In this document: positions 17,749-26,678 of the stretch, piece by piece
Layout: each line of letters begins with the position of its first letter
How positions within the stretch are numbered: position 1 is the stretch's first letter
From: Candidatus Neomarinimicrobiota bacterium
GTDB taxonomy: Bacteria > Fidelibacterota > UBA2242 > B5-G15
Length of the DNA: 64,000 bases
Assembly (NCBI GenBank): GCA_017656425.1
Contig: JACDNV010000007.1
Span: 101,254 to 165,253 of the forward strand
Reading direction: 5' to 3'
Position numbers and translations under genes: made by a program
Notes under the pieces: generated by a model
Database searches by the model: none
Told to the model about the DNA's origin: nothing
The model's input: the letters and a program-made list of their open reading frames with translations, nothing else

Positions 17749-18117
17749 ATGGTCTTGTATTATGTTATTATTGGGTTAATATTTTTAACTATTTTTATAG
17801 TTTCATTACTATTTCCTGAATTTGTGAAAAATCTAATGAAATACATTATAAAAAGGGAATTTTTTATACCAATTGGAATTGCTGAAATAATATTGGGACT
17901 TGGGATATTATATTTTAGACACCGGACTAAACTAAAGATATTTATCCTCATTATAGGTTTATTTTTGTTTATAGATGGTGTAATGTATTTGATTTCTGGT
18001 GAAAGAGTAAGGAAGTCCTATAGTAGATTCCTTGAAGAGGGTGACAGAATATTTAGATTCTACTTTTTATTCATTGGAATAATAGGATTGGGATTAATTT
18101 TAGCTGGATTTTATTGA
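17749..18117 (+). CDS. Small integral membrane protein
   Basis: 122 residues. Four hydrophobic segments can be seen: about 3-20, 38-55, 62-80 and 103-120. A charged loop (SGERVRKSYSRFLEEGDR) lies before the last. No known family is recognised. It follows the DUF362 gene by 13 bases and precedes tRNA-Cys by 69 bases. Function unknown. Confidence 0.65.
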   Translation: MVLYYVIIGLIFLTIFIVSLLFPEFVKNLMKYIIKREFFIPIGIAEIILGLGILYFRHRTKLKIFILIIGLFLFIDGVMYLISGERVRKSYSRFLEEGDRIFRFYFLFIGIIGLGLILAGFY

Positions 18118-18186
18118 TATTTTTAAAGATTATATGAATTGTAAAAGGGTATGAATTTTTATAAATTAAGTAATTGTTTTTTGAAT

Positions 18187-18259
18187 GGCGACGTACCCAA
18201 GTGGCTAAGGGAGCGGTCTGCAAAACCGCGATTCGCCGGTTCGAATCCGGCCGTCGCCT
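18187..18259 (+). tRNA. tRNA-Cys (anticodon GCA)
   Basis: Acceptor stem GGCGACG/CGTCGCC. Anticodon stem GCGGT/ACCGC with loop CTGCAAA gives GCA. The discriminator base is T, the cysteine-specific identity element. T arm CGCCGGTTCGAATCCGGC. Confidence 0.95.
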
Positions 18260-18274
18260 CTTGGGTTGACATTT

Positions 18275-18360
18275 GCCGAGGTGGCGGAATTGGTAGACGC
18301 AAGGGACTTAAAATCCCTCGGGGTTTTTACTCCGTGCGAGTTCGAGTCTCGCCCTCGGCA
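18275..18360 (+). tRNA. tRNA-Leu (anticodon TAA)
   Basis: Acceptor stem GCCGAGG/CCTCGGC, discriminator A. Anticodon stem AGGGA/TCCCT with loop CTTAAAA gives TAA. A long variable arm (about CGGGGTTTTTACTCCG) marks it as a class II tRNA. It lies 15 bases after tRNA-Cys and both are probably one transcript. Confidence 0.96.
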
Positions 18361-18476
18361 CTAAAACCTTGGAAAAACTTAGTCATTCATGTAATTTTAT
18401 TAATACCAAAGAAAATTAGGATTTAATTTTTACTTATATAAATGTAAATTAGTATTGTATATGATTTTGGTGAATT

Positions 18477-19082
18477 ATGAAGAGATGGATAATAATTGGT
18501 TTGCTATTATTTGAATGTGTTTACATAGCTAAGGCAGATGAAAAATTTGAATTGAAGACGAGGAGAAATGTTTTTGGTGTAAATGCTGGTATATATCAAT
18601 ATGGAACAGGTATAGGTTTATTCTATGATTATGTTTTAAAGAAAGGGTGGGTACTTGAACCATTTCTTTCATTTATAATAGTTAGGGATGAGATCGATAT
18701 CCCTTATTATGATTATTATTATATGACATATGTTCAGAGGGGAGATGCGAAGAGACTAAACTTCTTACCTGTGATGGTGGGTATTAAAAAATATCTATTT
18801 ATAAATAAATTAGAAGGCAATTTTAAACCACATGCTTGCTTTGCTGGCGGTGCAGTAGTTTATTTTGACCCTCCGAACATTTATGATTTTGTTGAAAGAA
18901 TAAAAAAGATGAGAACTGGTATCTCGCAAGGGATTGAGTCGTATATTGGTGTTGAGTTTTTGAGCATGTTCGGTGGAGTAATATCGATAGATCTTGGATA
19001 CCAGGCTTATTTTTTTAACAAAAAATTAGAGGGTAGTAGGGTATATAGTGGAATGTTTGTTAAATTCCAATTCGGTAGATAG
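18477..19082 (+). CDS. Putative outer-membrane beta-barrel protein
   Basis: 201 residues. Signal peptide at about 1-20 (MKRWIIIGLLLFECVYIAKA, cleavage near Ala-20). The rest alternates hydrophobic and polar residues with aromatic-rich strands (FGVNAGIYQYGTGIGLFYDY, GVISIDLGYQAYFF) and ends GMFVKFQFGR with a C-terminal-region Phe, as in small outer-membrane barrels. No specific family is identified. It is 5 bases upstream of rsmE, so co-transcribed but probably functionally unrelated. Confidence 0.7.
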   Translation: MKRWIIIGLLLFECVYIAKADEKFELKTRRNVFGVNAGIYQYGTGIGLFYDYVLKKGWVLEPFLSFIIVRDEIDIPYYDYYYMTYVQRGDAKRLNFLPVMVGIKKYLFINKLEGNFKPHACFAGGAVVYFDPPNIYDFVERIKKMRTGISQGIESYIGVEFLSMFGGVISIDLGYQAYFFNKKLEGSRVYSGMFVKFQFGR

Positions 19083-19087
19083 TCTAA

Positions 19088-19801
19088 ATGCATGACTTTC
19101 TATTTTACTCTGATGATATTGACCTTAAGAATAAAAGGTTAATTTTGAAAGGTGATGAATTCAAACATGCCTTTAAAATTTTAAGAAAAAAGGTAGGAGA
19201 CACTTTAACTATATTTGATGGTTTGGGTGTGAAATACAAGGTGTTAGTGAATAAGATCGAAAAAAATAGAGCGATTTGTAGTGTTACCGATATTTTTACT
19301 TGTAATGAGGTGTATCCTGAATTACAAGTTGGAGTTGGATTGCTAAAATCTAAGGCTATGGTAGAGGTTATAAAGGATTGTAGCGCACTTGGTATTTCGG
19401 AAATATTGTTATTTAGATCTAAAAATTCGGTAGTGAAGGAGGTAAACTTAGAAAGATTAAAGAAAATCTCTATTGAATCTGTAAAACAATCAAATGGGTT
19501 TAGAATTCCAGCTATAAAGTATATGGACAGATTTGACGCATGTTTAAAAGAAATGTCAGAAGATGGATTAAAGCTTATAGCGGATATGGATGGGGAAGTT
19601 GCAATTAGTAGTATCTTTGACAAGGACGGTCTCCCGGAAAAAGTGTGTATATTGTTTGGTCCTGAAGGGGGATTTACAAAAGAAGAGATAGAAAAAGCAA
19701 AAGACTTTGGTTTTGAGACAGTGAAATTAATTGATAGGAGATTGAGAACTGAGTTAGCAATAATCACTGCAGTTTCATATATTTTATACAGTTATTATTA
19801 G
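19088..19801 (+). CDS. rsmE: 16S rRNA (uracil1498-N3)-methyltransferase
   Basis: 237 residues. RsmE methylates U1498 of 16S rRNA using S-adenosylmethionine. The SPOUT-fold knot motifs are clear: LFGPEGGFTKEEIEKAKDFG followed by RRLRTELAIITAVSYIL (usual LG.RILR.ETA). The N-terminal PUA-like domain has GDEFKHAFKILRKKVGDTLT. In this gene the ILRTETA motif reads RLRTELA, a mild variation. Confidence 0.93.
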   Translation: MHDFLFYSDDIDLKNKRLILKGDEFKHAFKILRKKVGDTLTIFDGLGVKYKVLVNKIEKNRAICSVTDIFTCNEVYPELQVGVGLLKSKAMVEVIKDCSALGISEILLFRSKNSVVKEVNLERLKKISIESVKQSNGFRIPAIKYMDRFDACLKEMSEDGLKLIADMDGEVAISSIFDKDGLPEKVCILFGPEGGFTKEEIEKAKDFGFETVKLIDRRLRTELAIITAVSYILYSYY

Positions 19802-19811
19802 GAGGCAAAAA

Positions 19812-20159
19812 TTGGATAAAGAATGTATCTTTTGTAAAATAGTGGATAAAGAGATCAAAGCGGGTATAGTTTACGAAGATGATGAAATTATTGCGTTCAA
19901 AGATATTAATCCAAAGGCACCTGTACATATTTTAATAATTCCCAAGTCTCATATCCCTTCTATTAATGATATTAACGAAACCGATTATCTTGTACTGGGG
20001 AAGATGTTTGGTGTTGCCAAAAAAGTAGCTGTTGATAATGGTATATCAGAATCCGGTTACCGATTGGTTGTAAATTGTAAGAGGAATGCAGGACAAGAGG
20101 TTTTTCATATTCATATGCACCTTTTAGGTGGGCGTAAAATGAGATGGCCTCCTGGTTAG
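19812..20159 (+). CDS. hinT: HIT family protein (HinT-like)
   Basis: 115 residues, standard size. Histidine-triad nucleotide hydrolases of the HINT branch cleave AMP-lysine and similar phosphoramidates. CIFCKIVDKEIKAGIVYEDD at the N-terminus, HILIIPKSHIPSINDI, and the triad HIHMHLLGGRKMRWPPG near the C-terminus are all present. The start is TTG at 19812 after GGAGG (19801-19805). It ends 4 bases before smc. Confidence 0.95.
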   Translation: MDKECIFCKIVDKEIKAGIVYEDDEIIAFKDINPKAPVHILIIPKSHIPSINDINETDYLVLGKMFGVAKKVAVDNGISESGYRLVVNCKRNAGQEVFHIHMHLLGGRKMRWPPG

Positions 20160-20163
20160 GGAT

Positions 20164-23100
20164 ATGTATATTTCAAAGTTAAATATATTTGGATTCAAAT
20201 CTTTTTATAAAAAATCGGAAATCGATTTCGATAGAGGGATCACCGCAATTGTTGGTCCAAATGGATGTGGAAAATCGAATATAGTCGATGCGATTAGATG
20301 GGTGATAGGAGAGCAAAAACCGACGGTTCTTCGTGTAGATAAAGGTACGGATGTAATTTTTAACGGTACGGAAAAGGTCAAGCCTTTAAACCTTGCTGAA
20401 GTATCATTGGTAATTCATAACGAAAGTGGTAAAATTCCGATAGCTCTTTCTGATATAGTAATTACGCGAAGAATGTATCGAAGTGGTGATAGTGAATATT
20501 TAATTAATAACCATGTTTGCCGTCTTAAGGATATAAATGATCTTTTTATTGATACTGGAATGGGGGCAAATGCCTATTCCATCATGGAATTGAAGATGGT
20601 TGAGGAGATTTTAAGTGAAAATCCCGAAGAGAGAAAACAGTTATTTGAAGAAGCAGCAGGAGTTAATAAATACCGAATACAAAGGAAATCTGCTCTGAGG
20701 AAACTGGAGGCTACTGAAAATGATCTATTGCGTTTAAGTGATATTATCCAGGAAGTAGAATCTAAGGTTAGAAAGCTTCGTTCACAACTAAAAAAATATG
20801 AAAAGTATCGTGATTATACAAAGAAGTTAATTGAATCAGAAATTTTATTAACCTCAAGGAAGATAATAGCTATTCGTTCATCAATTGATCCTCTTAAGGA
20901 GAGGCTGAATTCACTAATTGGAGATAGAGATAAGCTTGAGGTGGAAATAAGCCAGAATGAGGAAAAACTGAAAGAGAAGGAGGCTCTATTAAATAGCCTT
21001 GAAAATGAACACTTGCAATATATTGAGGACCGAAATTCCATAATGGAGAATAAATCTGAATTGGAAAAAGAACTTGTGTTGTTAAGAGAGAAATTGAAAA
21101 ATATTGAGTTGAATATTGATAGGGAAAATAATGAGATGAATTCTCTAAGGTCCGAAATATTGAAAAGAAAACAGGAAAACGAAGTTTTAAGCAAAAAGAT
21201 ACAGGATGTAAGGAAAAGTATTGCCAATAACCAGAGTAGACATTCGATTAAGGAAAAGGATCTTGAAAAGCTTAGTAACATATATGAAAACCTTAGAGAG
21301 AAGCTTACGGAATTGAAAGATAAGAAATTTTCGCTAATGAGAGAAAGAAGTGAAATCCAGGAAAGGATAAAGAATCTTCGAGAAAATATCACTACCCGAG
21401 AAAATGAAAATAAAGGAATTGAAGAAAGAATCATTAGAGACGAGGAGAAGTTAAAGAATATTTCTTCTGATGTTAAGAGGCTTTCTGAAAAAGTTGCAAA
21501 GTTGCAAAATGCTCTTGGAAATTATATATCTGCACAAAATCAGGAGAGAAATAGACTTGATAAGCTAATAAAAAAAGAGGAAATCCTGACTAAAAAGTTG
21601 AATCAGACAAAAGTGGAGATAGAGAGTATAGGAGAAAAAATAGAGTTTTATGATAAATTAATTGAAAATATAGGCTCTGATAATGAGTTGCTGAATGTAC
21701 TGCTGAAAAATCAAAAAGGGACATCGGGTTTTAAGGGAGCATTATTTGATTTAATTGATGTTGATCAGGGATATCGTCATCTGATAGAAATAGTACTTGG
21801 TGATATTGAGAACATTATCGTTGTGAAGGATTTGAAAAATATTTTAGATAAAATAAATAACATAGAAGATTCGCTTAAGGGTAAGGTTACCATACTAACT
21901 GAAGAATTAGTGCGAAAAGATAAAAGTAAAAAGGTTAGTGACGAATTTGTACCGATTTTAAATTTTATTAAATCAACTCCGGATGCAAGTAAAGTTGTAT
22001 CGTATATTTTTGGAAATATTTATATAGTTAATGATGATGTATTCGATAAAATAGCATCAAAAGCAGAATATCATGGTGTTGGCCTCTTATCGAAATCTGG
22101 GAAGTACAAGAGGCCGGATGATTCAATAATAGTAACTAAGGGTTATAAAAAAGAGAACGTTCTAATTGGAAGAAAAATGGTTTTGAATAGATTAAGGGAG
22201 AAGCTGGATATACTCAAAACGAGATACGATGCTCAGCAATCAGATTTGGAAGAAGTTGTTGAAAATAAGAAAAATTCCCAGCTTGTATTAAAACAGATTG
22301 ATTCTAAAATAAAAGAAATAGATATAAAGCTAAAAGAAAGTAGAGAAAGGTTGAATAAATTACATATAGAAAACGGGAAACTTACATCATCAATTGATGC
22401 ATTAAATGACAGTCTAATGGCTAACAAGGTTGCTATAGATTCTTTTAAGAGTAGATTGAAAAAAGAGTTGGAAATAATTGAGGAATTCGATAAAAAAATA
22501 AAAGCGCTGGAGGATGAAATAATTGAAAAAGAACAAAGCTTTTCAGAAGTGAGTAATGAATATGAAAATATTTCCAACGAAATCTCTGAGCTAAAAATAA
22601 GTCTTGTTAATCTGAAAAATGATCTTGAAAATCTTGAACGGAGATTTGAGGTAAATAAACGTTTTCTAAGTAGTTCTGATGACCGATTAAAAGAAATTAT
22701 AGATAGAATAGAAATATTAAATGCTGATAAAGAGTCAATTGGTAAGAATATTGAAGAAAGGTCAGCTTTGGTCGAGGATGTTGATGGTAACTTCTCAAAG
22801 GTGCAGCGAGATATAAAAGATATTGAGAATAAAATTAGAAATATAAAGGAAGAAACCAGTAGCATTAATATGAGGCTTTATAAATTTAGACATCAAAGAG
22901 ATAGATTAATCGAAGAAATAAAGAAAACTGAATTGGAAATAAGAGAACTTGAAAGTAAGGAAAATGAGCTCCGAACTGTAATAAGGGAGAAATACAAAAG
23001 AGAGATTGATATAGATAATATTAATGAGGATATTTCAGTAGAACAGATAGAAAGGAACATAGAGCGGTATAAAAGAGAGCTGGAGATACTTGGTTCAATA

Positions 23101-23682
23101 AATCTTAGTGTGGAAGAAGAATACAAGTCTGAGAGTGAAAGATTAAAATTTTTGAAAGAACAAATGAATGATTTAATCAAGTCTGGGGAAAGTTTGAAGA
23201 ATATTATTGCTGAGATAGATAAAGTGGCTAGGGAACAATATTTATCAGTATTCAGGAAAATTCAGGTGAATTTTGAAGAAACATTTAAAGCATTTTTTGG
23301 TGGTGGAACCGCTGAGCTAAGACTTGAAGGTGGCGATGATCCATTAGAATCGAAGGTAGAAATTTACGCCTGTCCTAGAGGCAAAAAGCTTCAGTCTCTA
23401 AAAATGTTATCTGCAGGTGAAAAAGCTTTAACGGCTATTTCTCTACTATTCGCTATATATCAGGTGAAACCAAGTCCTTTTTGTGTACTGGATGAGGTAG
23501 ATGCTCCGCTTGATGATGAAAATATTAAAAGGTTTGCTAATGTGATAAAAACATTTTCCAAAAACACACAATTCATTATAGTAACACATAACAAATTAAC
23601 AATGAACATGGCGGATGTTCTATATGGGGTCACTATGCCCCAACATGGTATTAGTCAGATTGTATCTGTTAAAATGAAGTAA
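20164..23682 (+). CDS. smc: Chromosome segregation protein SMC
   Basis: 1172 residues, the normal SMC length. The ATPase head is split between the ends: Walker A GPNGCGKSN at 31-39, and the signature LSAGEKALTAISLLF (about 1083) with Walker B VLDEVDAPLDDEN (about 1110). Two long coiled coils rich in Glu/Lys/Leu (about 170-500 and 665-1000) flank a hinge (about 505-660; GFKGALFDLIDVDQGYRHLI). SMC compacts and separates chromosomes with ScpA/ScpB, which are not in the window. It follows the HIT gene directly. Confidence 0.97.
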   Translation: MYISKLNIFGFKSFYKKSEIDFDRGITAIVGPNGCGKSNIVDAIRWVIGEQKPTVLRVDKGTDVIFNGTEKVKPLNLAEVSLVIHNESGKIPIALSDIVITRRMYRSGDSEYLINNHVCRLKDINDLFIDTGMGANAYSIMELKMVEEILSENPEERKQLFEEAAGVNKYRIQRKSALRKLEATENDLLRLSDIIQEVESKVRKLRSQLKKYEKYRDYTKKLIESEILLTSRKIIAIRSSIDPLKERLNSLIGDRDKLEVEISQNEEKLKEKEALLNSLENEHLQYIEDRNSIMENKSELEKELVLLREKLKNIELNIDRENNEMNSLRSEILKRKQENEVLSKKIQDVRKSIANNQSRHSIKEKDLEKLSNIYENLREKLTELKDKKFSLMRERSEIQERIKNLRENITTRENENKGIEERIIRDEEKLKNISSDVKRLSEKVAKLQNALGNYISAQNQERNRLDKLIKKEEILTKKLNQTKVEIESIGEKIEFYDKLIENIGSDNELLNVLLKNQKGTSGFKGALFDLIDVDQGYRHLIEIVLGDIENIIVVKDLKNILDKINNIEDSLKGKVTILTEELVRKDKSKKVSDEFVPILNFIKSTPDASKVVSYIFGNIYIVNDDVFDKIASKAEYHGVGLLSKSGKYKRPDDSIIVTKGYKKENVLIGRKMVLNRLREKLDILKTRYDAQQSDLEEVVENKKNSQLVLKQIDSKIKEIDIKLKESRERLNKLHIENGKLTSSIDALNDSLMANKVAIDSFKSRLKKELEIIEEFDKKIKALEDEIIEKEQSFSEVSNEYENISNEISELKISLVNLKNDLENLERRFEVNKRFLSSSDDRLKEIIDRIEILNADKESIGKNIEERSALVEDVDGNFSKVQRDIKDIENKIRNIKEETSSINMRLYKFRHQRDRLIEEIKKTELEIRELESKENELRTVIREKYKREIDIDNINEDISVEQIERNIERYKRELEILGSINLSVEEEYKSESERLKFLKEQMNDLIKSGESLKNIIAEIDKVAREQYLSVFRKIQVNFEETFKAFFGGGTAELRLEGGDDPLESKVEIYACPRGKKLQSLKMLSAGEKALTAISLLFAIYQVKPSPFCVLDEVDAPLDDENIKRFANVIKTFSKNTQFIIVTHNKLTMNMADVLYGVTMPQHGISQIVSVKMK

Positions 23683-23692
23683 AAGGTCAATA

Positions 23693-25024
23693 ATGAGAAA
23701 GTTAATAATATACATTCTATTAATATTTTCCAATCTTCTTTCCCAAGTTTTTGATATGGATTGTGCAGTCTTTAAAGGAGATGAAAACGTATCAGTGATT
23801 GAAGTGATCTTACTTATCCCACGGAATATTTTTAAGTTTGTTCGTTCTGATGATGGTTTTTATAGGGCTGACGTAGAGATACGAGTTGCTCTCAGTAAAG
23901 ATGATACAGTTAAAGCGTGGGATATGTGGCGTATTGTTGATAAAACAGATGATACTACAAAGATTAAAGCTTCTCAAAAAATCCCTGAAATGACAACATT
24001 AACAATAGAGCCAGGTGAATATGAGTTGTATGGCGTAATAATAGATATGAACAAGAATATAAAATATGTGAGAAAGGAAAAAGTTAATATCCGGTCATTT
24101 GCATCGAGAGAACCAATTATTAGCGATATTGAGCTTTGTTCGTCAATAAGTAAGACGGAGAGTAAAAATAAATTTTCTAGATATTTTGGATATGATCTTG
24201 TTCCAAATGCAAGTTCTGTATTTGGGCTTCATGCGCCAATATTGTATCCCTATTGCGAAATTTATAATATAAAATTTGGTGAAAATTATAGAGACCAATA
24301 TTCCATTAATTACCAGATTTTAGATATAAATGACAATATTATTCAAGATTATGGGATAGTTAAAAAGAATAAACCTGGTAATTCTGTAGTAGAAATTGGT
24401 AGTGTTAATGTGAGCAGTTTAAGAAGTGGAATATATAAATTAAAAATAAGTTTTATCGATGAAGGTGATACAATATTCGCGGTGAAAAAATTTTACGTTG
24501 TAAATGAAACAGAAGAGAAAAATGTGGAACAGCTACTTGTGGATTTTATGTATTCAGGTATGAGTGAAGAAGAACTTGACAGGATATTTGGGCCTCTTAA
24601 ATATATTGCAACTGATAACGAAATAAAGAGGTATAAGAAGGCTAATATAGAGGGGAAAAGGCAGATTCTTATTCATTTTTGGGATAGCCGAGATCCTGAT
24701 CCAACAACTGAGGTTAATGAGGCAAAATTGGAATTTATGAAGAGGCTGGAGTATGCCAATACTAATTTCGGGAATGCTTATACAGAAGGCTGGAAAACAG
24801 ATATGGGACGTATAATAATTCAATATGGTTTCCCATCAGAAATAGAAAGGTATCCGAGTTCAATGGAGTTGAAACCGTATCAGATTTGGCACTATTATAA
24901 TGTTGAAGGCGGGGTGGTATTCATATTCGTTGATAAATCAGGTTTTGGTGTTATGGAACTTGTTCATTCTACTGCCAGGAAAGAGATCCATGATGAAGAA
25001 TGGCAGCGATGGATAAACCAATAA
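23693..25024 (+). CDS. GWxTD domain-containing exported protein
   Basis: 443 residues. N-terminal signal peptide at about 1-17. The C-terminal third carries the GWxTD domain: HFWDSRDPDPTTEVNEAKLE, then GWKTDMGRIIIQYGFPSEIE with the name-giving motif at residues 366-370. The N-terminal part is beta-rich. GWxTD proteins occur mainly in FCB-group and related candidate phyla, and their function is unknown; the signal peptide places this one in the envelope or outside. It lies between smc and a ROK kinase. Confidence 0.88.
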   Translation: MRKLIIYILLIFSNLLSQVFDMDCAVFKGDENVSVIEVILLIPRNIFKFVRSDDGFYRADVEIRVALSKDDTVKAWDMWRIVDKTDDTTKIKASQKIPEMTTLTIEPGEYELYGVIIDMNKNIKYVRKEKVNIRSFASREPIISDIELCSSISKTESKNKFSRYFGYDLVPNASSVFGLHAPILYPYCEIYNIKFGENYRDQYSINYQILDINDNIIQDYGIVKKNKPGNSVVEIGSVNVSSLRSGIYKLKISFIDEGDTIFAVKKFYVVNETEEKNVEQLLVDFMYSGMSEEELDRIFGPLKYIATDNEIKRYKKANIEGKRQILIHFWDSRDPDPTTEVNEAKLEFMKRLEYANTNFGNAYTEGWKTDMGRIIIQYGFPSEIERYPSSMELKPYQIWHYYNVEGGVVFIFVDKSGFGVMELVHSTARKEIHDEEWQRWINQ

Positions 25025-25042
25025 ATAGGAGGTGATATATTC

Positions 25043-25921
25043 ATGGGATTTAGATTAGGAGTTGATTTAGGCGGTACGAAGGTAAGTGTGGGACTGGTTA
25101 ATAATGGCAGAATAATCGGTGATACAGAGAGATTCCTTGTTGCCGAATGTAAGGACGCCGATGATCTTGTAGAATCAATGGTTAGATCAATGGAGCAGAT
25201 TCTTAAAAGGGAAAGGATAAAGTGGGAAGACATTGAAATTATCGGTATTGGATCACCGGGTCCACTTGACCCATACACTGGGGTTGTTTTAAATACTCCA
25301 AACCTTGTTATGTTAAGAAATTATCCACTGGGTCCAAGCGTGAAAGATTTGACTGGCGTAGAAACAATTATAGATAACGATGCAAATTGTTTTACACTGG
25401 GTGAACAAATAGCAGGAAAAGCAAGAGGAATGGATTATGTGATTGGCGTTACCTTAGGTACTGGTTATGGACTTGGATTTGTATATAAAGGCAAAATTTA
25501 TAGAGGGGCTACAGGGACAGCTATGGAATATGCTCTTTCCCCTTATAAGGATGGGGTATTTGAAGATTATATTTCGGGAAGAGGTTTGAATAAAATTTAC
25601 AAAGAGCTATATAATAAGGATTTGACTCCTACACAGATATATTCCGAAGCAGAAAAAAATAATCCAAAGGCATTAAAAGCATGGGAAGAGTTTGGCAAAC
25701 ATTTGGGGTTTTCGCTTATCTATCTTGTAAATGTCCTTGATCCGCAAATTATAGTCATTGGTGGTTCTGTATCAAGAGGATATAGATTTTTTTATGAGTC
25801 TATGCAAAGTGAATTATATAATAGAATTCACGACAAACCACGTGAGACGCTTAAAGTAGAGTTAAGTACACTCGGTGAGGCAGCCGGCATTATAGGATCA
25901 TCGGCATTGAATCCACTTTAG
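25043..25921 (+). CDS. ROK-family sugar kinase lacking the zinc motif
   Basis: 292 residues. The ATP-binding phosphate-1 loop (LGVDLGGTKVSVGLV), the catalytic region IDNDANCFTLGE and GVTLGTGYGLGFVYKGKIY mark an ROK-type glucokinase or related sugar kinase. In most ROK proteins GxxGCGxxGCxE binds zinc; here the stretch reads ALSPYKDGVFEDYISGRGLN, with no cysteines, while the downstream SGRGL is kept. It is probably still an active kinase, but of the zinc-less subgroup. A good ribosome-binding site AGGAGGTG at 25028-25035 precedes the ATG. Confidence 0.88.
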   Translation: MGFRLGVDLGGTKVSVGLVNNGRIIGDTERFLVAECKDADDLVESMVRSMEQILKRERIKWEDIEIIGIGSPGPLDPYTGVVLNTPNLVMLRNYPLGPSVKDLTGVETIIDNDANCFTLGEQIAGKARGMDYVIGVTLGTGYGLGFVYKGKIYRGATGTAMEYALSPYKDGVFEDYISGRGLNKIYKELYNKDLTPTQIYSEAEKNNPKALKAWEEFGKHLGFSLIYLVNVLDPQIIVIGGSVSRGYRFFYESMQSELYNRIHDKPRETLKVELSTLGEAAGIIGSSALNPL

Positions 25922-26602
25922 ATGTTTAGTTCTATAATAAAAGGTCTTATTGGCTTTTTATATCCTCCATTTTGTATTTGTTGTGGAAAAAGTATAAATA
26001 CATCTTTTGAGAAAGTTTGTAATAATTGTTGGGAAGGCTTGCAAAAAATCGATGGCTATAGACCGCCAAAAAAAGTCTATGTGAATTATCTTGAAGATGC
26101 TATTTCCTGTTTTGTTTTTGATACGACTCTCAAGAAATTAATTCATTTTATGAAGTATAATAAGTTTAAATCTATTGGATTCAGACTGGGATTCTTAGCA
26201 GGTGAAGAGATAAGAAGTAATTTATCATGGTTAATGAGCTACGATCTTCTAATCCCGATCCCCCTAAATTCGGTTAAAAAGAGAGAGAGAAGTTATAATC
26301 AGTCAGAGCTCATCGCTAATGGTATCTCTGCTGTAACAGGTCTTCCAGTGAATAATAAATTATTAGTAAGAAAGAAATATACAATGTCTCAGACTAATCT
26401 TGATTTACATGAAAGGAAAATCAATGTGGAGGATGCTTTTAAGGTAGAAAAGGAGAAACATTCAATAGAAAATAAGAATATAATACTTGTTGATGACGTA
26501 ATTACCACCGGTGCTACTTTGAATTTTGCTGCCAAAGAACTTGTGGAATCAGGGGCAGAAAAAGTGATAGGGTTTGCTGTAGCTTCTCCGCTAATGCTAT
26601 AA
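25922..26602 (+). CDS. ComF family phosphoribosyltransferase-like protein
   Basis: 226 residues. The ATG follows the ROK stop with no gap. The N-terminus has a four-cysteine zinc finger (CICCGKS, then CNNCW) and the C-terminus a PRPP-binding loop ILVDDVITTGATLN; RERSYNQSELIANGIS is the ComF core motif. ComF/GntX proteins take part in DNA uptake in competent bacteria, but many family members have no proven role. No other competence genes are in the window. Confidence 0.93.
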   Translation: MFSSIIKGLIGFLYPPFCICCGKSINTSFEKVCNNCWEGLQKIDGYRPPKKVYVNYLEDAISCFVFDTTLKKLIHFMKYNKFKSIGFRLGFLAGEEIRSNLSWLMSYDLLIPIPLNSVKKRERSYNQSELIANGISAVTGLPVNNKLLVRKKYTMSQTNLDLHERKINVEDAFKVEKEKHSIENKNIILVDDVITTGATLNFAAKELVESGAEKVIGFAVASPLML

Positions 26603-26678
26603 ATAACTTATATCTTTCTTAAAATTGGAAAAGAAGAATTAAAAGAATAAATTTTATATGTTGAAAGGGGGTGAAATA

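Noticed and set aside
18151-18426. Open frame of 91 codons
   Set aside because: It spans the tRNA-Cys and tRNA-Leu genes; the peptide is just tRNA sequence translated.
19105-19767. 220-codon minus-strand frame opposite rsmE
   Set aside because: rsmE has complete SPOUT motifs; the antisense frame is compositionally biased and not family-like.
20814-23180. Long minus-strand open frames (95-210 codons) opposite smc
   Set aside because: Ser/Phe/Ile-rich shadows produced by the coiled-coil codons of smc; no motifs and no ribosome-binding sites.
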